Source: Channallabes apus (lineage: Eukaryota > Chordata > Actinopteri > Siluriformes > Clariidae). From it: 64,000 nt of DNA. The notes beneath the pieces are model-generated. The model saw only the letters and a program-made list of their open reading frames with translations. It did no database searches and had not been told where the DNA came from. A program made the position numbers and the translations under genes. The DNA lies in NCBI GenBank assembly GCA_030522415.1, contig CM060121.1, positions 6,104,476 through 6,168,475 on the forward strand. Reading direction: 5' to 3'. Shown here one piece after another: positions 12,701 to 25,100 of the stretch. Positions within the stretch are counted from its first letter, which is position 1; each line of letters begins with the position of its first letter.

Positions 12701-15700
12701 CGTTAAGTTTGTTTATATTAAGTTGTCCTTGTCTTTGTGTCTCCTAGCAGGATTAGCCTCTAGGAGAATTAGCCTTTTGTGTTTACCCTTTTGTGTAAGT
12801 AACCCCCATTGAATGTTTAGTTACATATTAGTCTGTTTAAATACTAATGAGGGTGATAGTAACATGTCTAGTCTTCAAGTCTGTCTAGTCTCATCGTCTG
12901 ATTAGCTCTTAGTCTGTTTAGGTACTAACACCTTTAGCCACTAACCTTTAGAGTTCTTAGTCTGTTTCATACCTAGTCTGCTGTGTACCTTGTCTGTTCA
13001 TCCCTTGGGTCTCAGGCTACTAGCCTGTTTAGCCATTAGTCTGATTAGTTACTAGCTAGCTTAGCAGCTAATGTGCAGAACAGGTGGTAGGCCTAGCCAA
13101 GCCTGTCTTGTGTGTGTGTGTTTATCCCTTGCATGTGTAGTCCCTTGTGTTTAGTCCTCTAGTCTGTTTAGTGTGTCTTGTCTCGTCCAGTTTGTATCCC
13201 CATGTCTGTATTGTATATTAGTTGTGCAATCCCTAGTCTGATGTCTAAGTGTTTGAGTTCTGTTTATATTATGCTCCAAAGTTCATGCCAACTTCCTTAG
13301 TTCATCCTTTGTTCATGTTTGGTTTTTGTTTATTATTATTAAAGACTCTTGTGTTTAACTGCATCCCCTCTGCGTCTATGCCTCCACACCAAGCCCACAG
13401 TCCAACATCTAGCAGAACGTGACGTGAAGTGGTGTTGGTTCGTATTGTAGTGCTAATGTAGTACAGCAGGCTAATGGACATTTTATTTTAGTGGAGATTT
13501 TTTTGAGGTACTTTTTTTTTTTTTTTTTTTCTTTTTGTGGCCACTTGTCAGCATGTTTGCATGTCAGTTATGTGGGCAACAATGCAGTAGTCCATTAGCC
13601 CCTTCCCCAAACCCCCCCCCCCCCCCCCCGCCCCAAAAAAAATCTTCCCAGTTGTGTTGGACTAATGGCACTTAACCTAGTTAACCCAGTATAAGTATGT
13701 ATCCAGTGATTTAAATTTTAAGGCACTTTTTGTAAGTCGCTCTGGATAAGAGCATCTGCCAAATGCCTAAATGTAAATGTTTCTTCATTGTTGCATCCAG
13801 GACTGTAACAGGAAGTTCACAAAATTGGCAGCTTTGACATCACATCTTTACGGACACCACAATGCATGTGTGGTGGTGCCTACATCACATTTGTACCCTG
13901 TAGTAGACCTTGAATGCCATGTGGACTTGTGTGGTGCCAAATGTGATACACTAGTTCAGTTTTATTCCCATCTTAAAGTGCACATTAAAGAGGGATGAAG
14001 AGTTACATGCCCCTTTAAGCACTGTGCTGCACATTGGAATTCATTCAGAGGTTAGATGCTTAGGTTCATGTATTAATTTCTCTTCACATTCTTATGTAAA
14101 CTTTTACCCACACTAATTCTGAATGTACGCATTTGTTTTTCAGGCGCTTCATTGGTATAAACCCTGAAAAAGGCACCAAGAGTGGAAATGTCCTATCACA
14201 AGGAAGGTCACCCACAAGAAGAAACCAGTCAACACTCGGGTTGCCAGTCTACTTAAAAAGCTAATGGACTTCGAGTGGGACTTGCCATATAAGTGAACCC
14301 ACTCATTCACTGATACCACACACACACCTTACACATACTCTTCACTCCTGACAAAAACATGCTTTTAGTGTGTTAATCGCACAATTTTTCAGGTGTTCAT
14401 TCTTGAATACTGTCTACAGCCAATAATTTTTAGTAATATCTTCTGATTAAAAGTGGCTTTTTTTTTTCAAAGGTATAATAAAGCAAGTTTTGAAATTACA
14501 CTGCATTGTTACATTTTTAATGTTTGTGCATTGTACTAAAACATGTTTTTTAGCAAATCAATTAAATATCTACGAAAATAATTTCACCTTTTTATTAGCA
14601 GTCCATTTCTCAGTATAACACACAAAAAAAATATAACATTAATTAACTGTTAATTCTTTTGACAGCAATTTACTGTTAATGTAGAAAAATAACAGCTTCA
14701 TGCTGTATTTTCAAATACAGCAACAAACTATAAATTTCAACAACAGCAAGACACTGTTAATTTAACAGTAACTTGCTGGCAACCGTGCTGCCAGTTACTT
14801 ACTATTTTTTTAACGGGACAATTTTTAACAGTGTAAGTACTGTAGCAACATGGGCAAAACCAAAGAGCTGTCAAAAGACACAAGAGACAAAATTGTAGAC
14901 CGTCACAAAGCTAGAAAGGGATACGGGGCAATTGCCAAGCAGCTTGGTGAAAAAAGAACAACTGTTGGAGCAATTGTCAGAAAATGGAAGAGGCTAATGA
15001 TGACTGTCAATGTCCCTCGGACTGGGGCCCTACGGAAGATCTCTCCATGTGGGGTATCAGCGATGCTAAGAATGGTGAAGAATCAGCCCAGAACTACACA
15101 GGAGGAGCTGGTCAATGCCGTGAAGAAAGGTGGGACCATCGTTTCCAAGGCTACTATCAATGAAACTCTAAAGCCCTATTTGGACGGGATTATTTTTCCA
15201 AACGAGTTAGAATTTTTTTTCAGATGACGTCTGTCATTTCATGTATGCATTCGGATGGGACTAACATCTCCGTGTTTATTATGGAGGTAGGAGTGTCTGT
15301 GTTTTACATGTGGGCGTTGCACAAGACCACATGTCCACATCTACATCCATTATTAGTGCGCAAACTTGAATACTGGTGCGCTAGTGATAGTACGGTAGCT
15401 CATGTTGGCCAAAACACAAAAGAAAACGCGTTTTGGAAAAAAACTATTTCGGCAATCACAGACATTCGCATTCGGATGGGATTAGATTTCTCAGAGGACC
15501 TCCGAGTTTGCTGAAAACCAGTAGGTAATTTGCTCTGGAATTTTTACAGAGGTCGTGTGAGAGAAAGACAGACATGGCAGATTCTGACGGGATTAAAATG
15601 ACAAAGTACGTCTGTGAAACAGAAATTTCTCTAACGACCCCCTGTAAAACTAGTCCCGTCCAAATCGGGCTTAAGACGTCATGGTTTAAAATCTTGTGTC

Positions 15701-18700
15701 AGCCCATGTCCAGGTCCATCTGAAGTTTGCCAGGGACCATCTGGATGATCCAGAGAAGTCATGCGAGAAAGTCCTGTGGTCAGAAGAGACCAACTCCATT
15801 CGCCGTGTTTGGAGGAAGAAGAATGATGAGTATCATCCCAATAATACCATACCTACAGTGAAGCATGGAGCTGGAAGCATCATGCTCTTGGGGGGGGGGG
15901 GTTTCTGCACAGGGGACAGGACGACTGCACTGTATTAAGGAGAGGATGAACGGGGCCATGTATTGTGACATATTGGGCAAAAACCTCCTTCCCTCAGTCA
16001 GAGCATTAAAGATGGGTCGTGGCTGGGTCTTCCAACATGACAATGACCCAAAGCACACACCCAGGAAAACCAAGGAGTGGCTCCGTAAGAAGCATATCAA
16101 GGTTCTGGAGTGGCCTAGCCTGTCTCCAGACCTAAATCAAATAGAAAATCTTTGGAGGGAGCTGAAACTCCGTGTTGTCAGGCCAAAATCCCTCCTGCAG
16201 TGTGTGCAAACTTGGTGAAGAACTACAGGAACCGTTTCACCGCTGTAATTGTTAACAAAGGCTTCTGTTCCAAATATTAAAAGTTTTTAACTCAAGTGAT
16301 CAAATACTTATTTGACCCAGTATTTCACAAATAAATTGTTAAAATTTCCGGATTTTTCGTTTTAGATTCTGTCTCTCACAGTGGAAATGCACCTATAGTG
16401 AAAATTGTAGACACCTCCATGATTTCTAAGTAAGAGAACTTGCAAAATCACAGGGTGATCAAATACTTATTAACCTCACTGTGTGTAAGTTTATTAAGAA
16501 AGTGAAAAAATCACTTATTGGCAAAAAAAGATGCTTAATGTCTTAACTTTATAAACAATGATTAAATACGCGTAAAGGCTTTGTTTTAAAAATGAACCAA
16601 AGTTAAATATTAATTTAAATGTAAAATATTAATTGCACGATGGGTGTTTGGATTAATTCAGTGCACATACTGCAAAAATTAAATGGATTCTTATACATCC
16701 TGGGTCTTGCCTCTATCCTGTCCATGGGTAAATGGGCTACCATTTGGCCTACCATTCTGAGAAGGAGCTGTCAGTACCAAAAATAACAAATTGTATTAAG
16801 CTGTAGAAAAGCAGCTCTGTGACAAAGGCTGCAGCACAATACATAACACAATTAAGTCAAGTCAAGAAATTTCATTAATGTTCACATGAAACATTATAAT
16901 GGGGAAAAGTGTGATCTCATACATGTGACTTTGACTGTGTTATATTTGTTGTTAATATTAATATTTCAGAAATCGTTGTTCTTCAGTGATTTGTTTCCAG
17001 CATGTAGAAGAGTCTCTAGAGTTTATACAAAATTGTAATGTGAACATGAACTGAAGCTCATGAACAGTATCTGGATGACTTTATGCACTGCACTGTTGCC
17101 ACTACACTCTAAAAAATGCTGGGTTGTTTTTTCTACCCAAATGCTGGGTTGCCGCTGTTGGGTCATTTTTCTGGGTTATTTTCAGAGAGTTGGGTAGTTT
17201 TTGTGTAACCCAGTTGCTGGGTTGAAGTTTGCTCGGCCCTCCCCCAAAGTTCACCGGTGGATTCAGCGGCTGTCACTCAGCTTCGTGTCTCTTGAGCTCC
17301 CACACCGCTGATGACGGTTCATCCTCCTCGGACATTTAAGGGGAAATGGCGTTAACTACAAGGTCTGTATTCACATGTTCACTCACCTAATTCACATATG
17401 ACTGAAAAATTATTACTATATGTAACATTTATTACTGTTACCGTGTTAAGGTTACACACAAACTTTCCGGCTGGTCTGAGGTACTGGATGATAATTTAGT
17501 TGAGAATAGCTGCTAGTTAGCCAAATAGCCATTTCTTTCATACACAGGTGGGGTTAAGACGTCTGAGCTTTTTAGCTTTCTCTGTAGAATGTTTGCAGGG
17601 TTACGAAGATGGTGAAGTGATGAATGAAAGCTAAACTGTTAACTGTATTGCTAGCATGACAGAGGCATTTAGTTAGTTTGCTAGCATTAGCAACCACTTT
17701 AGAACTTTATTAATCTCACTGCTTGAGACACTAAAATGCTGGTGTGCAACAAAACACTGACCCATTCACAAATATACAGACCTGCTAACCCTCCCGTTTT
17801 TCACTAGCTAGTAATTTACTCTGCGGTCAAATTTCTCCTGTGTTTCTCCCGAGTTATAACTATTTTACACCTTTCCCCCTTTGGCAAGTATGCAAATGTA
17901 TCACCAGTAATAGCATGTAAGCTAACCAGGTAGCTCTCTTTAACCAAAGTTAAATTAGCTATCAGTCAGCGCCAACTACAGGAAAAAGTACCACAGCGGT
18001 ACAGATAACTACTAGATGGAAGTATTAATATTTTGGTGATTGTAATGTACCAGTATGACACCAGCTATGACATTTTTTTGGTAATTAGCTTAAAATCAAT
18101 GCAGACTACAATATCAACTAGTCTGACATAAAGAGCTGTATCCTAAAAGCCACGCTTATTTTGCTGTTTTATGTTTGGTAGTAGCTGTCTCCATGTTTTT
18201 GTTTTAGGTTACCTATACCCTATCTTAATGGGCAGCTTTGTAATTTTTTAGTATCAATCCTATTTCACACTAAATTAATAGTCTTATTCAGTTTAATCTT
18301 TGCTGTTCAACAAAATTTTATCTTTTTCATTTCTTTCTTTCTAAGGTTGGCACCAACATGGTGGAATACCTCCAGCAGGCTGAAGTGTCAAGGCTGTACC
18401 CCTACATCCTGACGTTGGGAGATAATGACCAGCGCTGCTCTCAGTAATGTTGTAATGTTGCTATGAAATAGCGAGGCCTACCTGAAAAGTCATAGACAGT
18501 GTTTGTATGTTAAAATGAGACCAGGGCTGGATAGTTTTGTTCTGCAGAAAAGATATCTTAAGTCACAGAGAGATCCTGCTCTGTAGAAGCTGCCTCAGTC
18601 TATTTGTGCAATTACTCCATTCTGCCCTTATCAGTAATAGTATAGGAATGATGTCAATGTTGATTATCTGTTCTTGTGCTTTTGAAAAATAAATGTTTTT

Positions 18701-19163
18701 TTCTAAGAGCATTTAATAGGATGTTGTTTATTGGATATATGTATGGTCTTTTGTAATAGACCAGTATATCAAAGTAATTTAACTGTTTAATAGACATGGG
18801 TGTTTTTTTTTTTACAGATTCACTGTAAAACATGAAAATAATAATAACCTATTGTAACGCCAGTGAGGTAGAATTCGCCATTCTTGTGAGGTAGAATTAA
18901 CCCAACATTCCAGTTAAAATGAACCAACAATCCCCAAACATATGGGTAGAACATTTGACCAATTTATGTGGTAGAATTAACCCAGCATTATAGTTAAATA
19001 TGTAGCATTTGGATTGAATATTTAACCCATTCAAGATTCAAGATTCAAGATTCTTTATTTGTCACATGCATAGTTATACAAGTACAACACGCAGTGAAAT
19101 GTATCCTGAACCGCTCCTACTTTGTGCAAATAACAAGAAACAAAAGAAATAATCTATAAATAG

Positions 19164-19198
<35 letters not shown>

Positions 19199-22100
19199 TG
19201 CAAATGTAAACATAATAATAAAGTGTGTATCTGAGCAGGATAAAGGTGTTAGTGCAAGTGATGCTTACAGTCCAGACTAAAGTGCAGTGTGCAGTGTGGA
19301 ATGTCAGCACAGCAGTGTGTGGGTGAACTGTTACCAGTCCTATGAATGGGAGAGTGGCCCATCATGGTTGAGGAGTCTAATCGCCTGTGGATAAAAACTC
19401 CTCCTGAGTCTCTCCGTTTTGGCCATAATGACCCGGAACCTTCTGCCTGAATGCAGAAGTTTGAACAGTCCGTTATTGGGGTGCGACAAGTCCTTAATGA
19501 TACGAGCTGCCCTGGTTTTACATCTCCTGGTGTAGATGTCCTGCATGGAGGGGAGAGTTAACCTGCAGCAGCGTTCAGCTGCCCGGATCACTCTCTGGAG
19601 GGCTTTCCTGTCCTGTACACAGCTATTCCCAAACCAGGATGAAATGTTCTGTGTTAGGATGCTCTCAACAGCACCCGAGTAGAAAGCCTTAAGGACAGCA
19701 GGGGAAACCCCAAACTTCCTCAACTGCCTCAGGTGGTACAGACGCTGCTTTGCCCTTTTCGTCTGAGCACAGATATGCTCAGTCCATGTCAGATCCTCGG
19801 AGATGTGGACGCCCAAGTACTTAAAGCTGCTCACCCTCTCCACTGGAGCTCCATTGATGATGAGGGGTTTGTGGTCCAGTTGTCCCCTTCTGAAGTCCAC
19901 CACCAGCTCCTTCGTCTTACTGACGTTCAGTCGGAGGCAGTTTTCTTCACATCTTGTTGGGTTAAACAAATAACCCATTTTGATGGGTTAAATTAACCCA
20001 GCATTATAGTTAAATATGACCTAGCATTTGGGTTGAATATTTAACCCATCTTGCTGGGTTAAACAAATAACCCATCTTGCTGGGTTAAATTAACCCAGCA
20101 TTTAGTTAGTCCTATATTTACCCAGCAGCTGGGTTAAAAACAACCCAGACTGGGTTGTTTTTAACCCAGCATTTTTTAGGGTGTAGGATAAAAGCATGAA
20201 TGTGAAGACTGTACATACACATTCTTATTAATGCAGTCAGTGAGTGTAGACTGTAAACATCTTCTCATAAGAATAATTACAAATAAATAAACCTGCTTAC
20301 CTTCCTTGTTCTTTTGGCTTTGTCTCTTCTTGTACATGTAGAATGCCAAGATGGATATCATGATGAGAAGCACAAAAACAGAGCTCAGGCTAATCAGAAT
20401 GACATCTGCAAGAAGATGGAAATAAAAGAACATCAGTAAGGCTAAGGAAAAGTTAGCTCTAAGGAAGAGAAGCTAAATTAAACGATGATGTCAATGATAA
20501 AGAAAACTAATACAATTTTAGATTGAATGTATACAGAGGATACAAAGCATTGATATTAGTATGCATACAGTTCTTCTTTGATTTATCAATATATCACTAT
20601 GCATATCCATGTTCTACTCTATTTACTTACATAATAATAATGAGATATTACTGGGGCTTGGGTCACTCGTGGTAAGATTGTGAGTCGTGATGTGGCTTAC
20701 TGTGGAATTCGTACCAGGGTTTGCAGTGGTTGTCCCGTTCACTGTTGTGGACTCTGCAAGTGCATGTCAATGAAGTATCACTAGTACAGTACATACTCTA
20801 ATAACAAGTGCTGAATTAAAAATATATACTAGAAACCTCTACAAGGAGTTACCAAAAATGTATATTATATTATATTATATTATATTATATTATATATGTT
20901 TAAACCAATGAATTATACCATGATTATTTAAGTAGTAATTTTTTTTTCTTACTCTCTCTGCTTTATACATCTCTGAACAGAGGCCTTTTAATTTGGGTCA
21001 GCATATATGTCCATGCATTTTGATGTGTCCATTTATTATTATTAGTAGTAGCAGTTGTAGTGTCAGTCAGGAGTTTGGTCAAGGGAACAAAGTGTACAGC
21101 TTTGGAGAAGCGATCAACAATCGTTAAAATGCAGGTGTTGCCTTCTGAATCTGGGAGTCCCGTGACAAAGTCCAGAGCGATATGTGACCAGGGTCTGTGG
21201 GGCACTGGGAGTGGTTTGAGAAGACCTGCTGGTGGCTTGTTGCTGGGCTTGTTCCAGGTGCAAATGTTGCATGCGCTGACAAACTGTCGATTGTCTTTTC
21301 TGACCGAGGGCCACCAAAAGCGTTGCTGGACAAGGGCGAGGGTGCGAAACCTGCCAGGATGACAGGCCAAAAGTGAACTATGGCCCCATTGCAGGACTTG
21401 GGCGCGAACGGCCTGAGGCACGAATAGTTTGGAGCCCTGGAGGGCTGGGTTCCTGGTCCAACGCCTGCTTAACCAGGGCTTCAATGTCAAGAGAGGTGAC
21501 CCCAATGAGACAGTGTGATGGCAGGATGGTAGATATTGAAACATCATCTGCAACCGAGTCGAACTGACGAGAAAGGGCATCGGGCTTAGTGTTCTTTTTA
21601 CCTGGTCGGAAGAATACGGAGAAGTTAAAACGAGAGAAGAATAAAGACCATCTGGCCTGTCGAGCGTTCAGGCGTTTGGCTGATTTGAGATACTCGAGGT
21701 TTTTGTGGTCCGTCCAAATGAGAAATGGGACCTCTGTTCCCTCGAGCCAGTGTCTCCATTCCTCAAGCGCCATTTTTATGGCCAGTAGCTCCCGGTCGCC
21801 GATACCATAATTCTTCTCCGGGACGGAGAGCCGGTGAGAGAAAAAACTGCAGGGGTGCAGTTTACCGTCTGTTGCCATCCTTTGAGAGAGCACTGCTCCG
21901 ACACCAGAGTCCGAGGCATCTACCTCCACCACGAACTGGAGGGAGGAATGTGGTTGGGTGAGGTGCTGAGGTGAATAGTCCCTTTAGTTTGGAAAAGGAG
22001 TTCTCCGCCTGATCTGACCACTGAAAAGGAATCTTGGTGGAGGTGAGGACAAGGAGTGGGGCTGCTACTAAGCTGTAGTTGCGGATGAACCGACGATAAA

Positions 22101-25100
22101 AGTTGGCGAACCCGAGAAAGCGCTGGAGGTCCTTTCGGGTGGATGGACTCGGCCAGTCGGTCACTGCCTTTACCTTGGCTGGGTCCATCTGAATCTGAGA
22201 CGGGGCTATAATAAAGCCAAAGAAGGAGATGGTGCGGCGGTGAAATTCACACTTCTCTGCCTTCACAAATAATTGATTCTCCAGCAGTCTCTGGAGGACT
22301 TGGCGAACGTGCACATGGTGTTCTTCCAGGGAACGTGAGAAAATCAGGATATCATCTAAATAAACAAACACGAAGATATTTAGGAAATCCCTGAGAACGT
22401 CGTTAACCAAGGATTGGAAAACTGCTGGGGCTAGACTGAAGGGCACTACCAGGTATTCGTAGTGTCCCGATGAGGTGTTAAATGCTGTCTTCCATTCGTC
22501 ACCCTCCTTAATCCTGACCAGATGATAGGCATTTCGCAGGTCGAGCTTTGTGAACACGTTGGCTCCCTGCAGGAGGTCGAAGGCGAGGGAGGTCAATGGG
22601 AGAGGATAGCGGTTCTTAATGGTGACCTCGTTTAAACCTCGATAGTTGATACAAGGCCGTAGCGTCTTGTCTTTCTTGCCCACAAAGAAGAATCCGGCCC
22701 CAGCAGGAGACGAGGAAGGGCGAATGATCCCGGCGGCCAGAGATTCAGAGATGTACCTATCCATGGCCTCCCTCTCCTGAGATGACAGGGAATATAGTCT
22801 TCCCCTAGGGGGGGTCGTACCCGGTAGGAGGTCAATTCAAAGATTCAAGATTCAAGATTCAAAGAACTTTATTAATCCCAAAGGGAAATTGCTTATGCTC
22901 GGTTACAGGTGCTCACAGTTGTTAACTAAGGAAGGTAATAAATAATAATTAAAAAAAAAAAAAAAATGGGTAAGTATTAGTGTCCTGTTGTATACCAGTC
23001 AGTGAAAAAATCCACATACATGTGTGTATGAGTTACAGAGAAGAGTTGTAAAGTTTTATGGCCGTTGGGAGAAAGGATCTCCTGTGACGCTCAGTGGAAC
23101 ACTTGATAGTAATCAGTCTCTGGCTGAAACTGCTCCTCTGTTCAGCCAAAACACTGTACTGTATAGCGGGTGAGAAGGATTGTTCACAATGGATTGTACT
23201 TTGGACAGAATCCTCCTCTTTGCTACTACATCCACCGAGTCAAGCTCCATGCCTAGCACAGATCCGGCCTTTTTAATTGACTTGTCCAGTTTGTTCTTAT
23301 CAGACACCTTAATGTTACCACCCCAACAGACCACAGCGTAAAAAATGACACTCGCCACAACGGTCTCATAGAACATCTGTAGAATGGTATTACAGACGTT
23401 AAAAGACCTGAGCCTTCGAAGAAAGTACAATCGACTCTGACCTTTCTTGTAGAGTGCCGTTGTGTTGAGTGACCAGTCAAGTTTGTTGTCCAGATAAACT
23501 CCCAGATATTTGTAATCGGAGACAATGTCCACTATCTCCCCCTTGACAGATATAGGAGTCACAGGGGTCTTGCTTCTCCTAAAGTCTACCACCATCTCCT
23601 TTGTTTTCCTGATGTTGAGTTGTAGGTGATTACGCTCACACCAGGAAACGAAGTCATCCACAACAGACTGGTACTCCGAGGTGTCACCCTCCTCTATACA
23701 CCCAACAACCACAGAGTCGTCAGAGAACTTCTGCAGGTGGCATGACTCTGAGTTATATCTAAAGTCGGATGTATAGAGGGTGAAAAGAAACGGAGACAGT
23801 ACCGTCCCCTGGGGAGCTCCAGTGCTGCAGATCAAAGTCTCTGACACACAGTTTTTTAGTCGGACATACTGGGGGCGACAGGTCAGGTAGTCCATGATCC
23901 AGGAAACCAAGCGGGTGTCAATGTTTATGTTCCTTAATTTCTCCCCCAGTACTGCTGGTTGGATGGTGTTGAAGGCACTGGAGAAGTCAAAGAACATCAT
24001 CCTTACGGAGGTCCTAGGCTTGTCAAGGTGAGAGTAGGTGCGATGTAGCAGGTGTATTATGGCGTCATCAACACCCATGAACGGCTGATAGGCAAACTGA
24101 AGAGGGTCCAGAGAGGACTTCACCAGGGGACGAAGTGTATCCAGGATCAGTCTCTCAAACACCTTCATAATGTGCGATGTTAAAGCCACCGGCCTGTAGT
24201 CGTTCTGGGCACAGGGACGTGGTGTTTTGGGTACCGGCACAATGCATGATGTTTTCCACAGTGCAGGGACTTTCTGAAGAGACAGACTCAGGCTAAAGAG
24301 GTACTGGAGGACACCACATAGTTGGGGAGCACAGGATTTCAAGGACTCTCGGATTGATCTTATCCGGACCTACAGCTTTTGTAGGGCTGATCTTACTCAG
24401 GCCATGTTTAACCTGATCCACTGAGATGTTGATTGCTGGGAGTGCAGGAGTAGTGACTGTTCTCTGTGTAGGGGAGGACATAGGAGCAGGAATGTGTGGA
24501 TTTGGGTTGAAGTCGGGGGGAGTGTGAGACATAGGGACATCAAATCTATTGAAGAAAGTGTTGAGGTCGTTTGCACGTTCCCTATTCCCCTCAATAGCCT
24601 GGCCGCTTGTCTTATAGCCAGTGATACTCCTCATGCCCCTCCACACCTCTCTCGTGTTGTTTTGCTTCAGCCTTTGTTCTAGTTTTCTCCTGTATGCCTC
24701 TTTCCCCTCCTTGATTTACCCGGTTAGCATTTTTTGAGCCTTCTTCACTGCTTCCTTATCACCAGACCTAAAGGCACTTTTTTTTTCATTTAAACACGCT
24801 TTAATGTCTTTGGTGACCCAGGGTTTGTTGTTGGGGAAACAGCGAATATCTCTCATCGGTACACAGGTGTCAACACAGAAGTTAATGTACTCCGTGATGC
24901 AGTCCGTCATTCCATCAATGTCCTCTCCATATGATGCACTGAGAACCTCCCAGTCTGTAGCCTCGAAACAATCCTGTAACGTAGCAGTGGCACCTTCTGA
25001 CCATCTTCTTACACTCCTCACATTAGCAGGCTGTCTCTGAACCAGGGGTTTGTATATAGGCATGAGGTGGACTAGGTTGTGATCCGACCTCCCCAGGGGG

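Larger units (their letters stand above)
11531..14833 (+). mobile_element. CACTG-ended DNA transposon (EnSpm/CACTA-like), 3.3 kb
   Basis: Termini CACTGTTAAAA and TTTTTAACAGTG are inverted repeats, with subterminal ttaacagt motifs inside both ends. TA lies on each side. It interrupts the 5' part of the Tc1 element. Its interior holds a SINE (12179), a solo LTR (12453) and decayed C2H2 exons (13.8-14.3 kb). Assignment to EnSpm/CACTA rests on the CACTG ends and zinc-finger content. Confidence 0.6.
11340..16481 (+). mobile_element. Tc1-like DD34E element interrupted by two nested elements
   Basis: The left part (11355 on) carries the inner repeat caaataagtatttgatcac. The right arm carries its inverse at 16294-16314 and ends CCTCACTG at 16481. 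The transposase begins at 14850. Nested inside are a CACTG-type element (11531-14833) and a Harbinger-like MITE (15172-15671). The outer left terminal repeat is missing. Confidence 0.78.
17105..20183 (+). mobile_element. second CACTG-like DNA transposon with ctgggtt subterminal repeats
   Basis: The left end CACTCTAAAAAATGCTGGGT and right-end inverse acccagcattttttaggGTG form inverted repeats of about 20 bp. TA lies on both sides. Subterminal repeats of gctgggttaaa/aacccag cluster at 17120-17225 and 19955-20180. The interior contains one apparent C-terminal exon (18346) and a LINE insertion (19029-19950). Confidence 0.65.
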
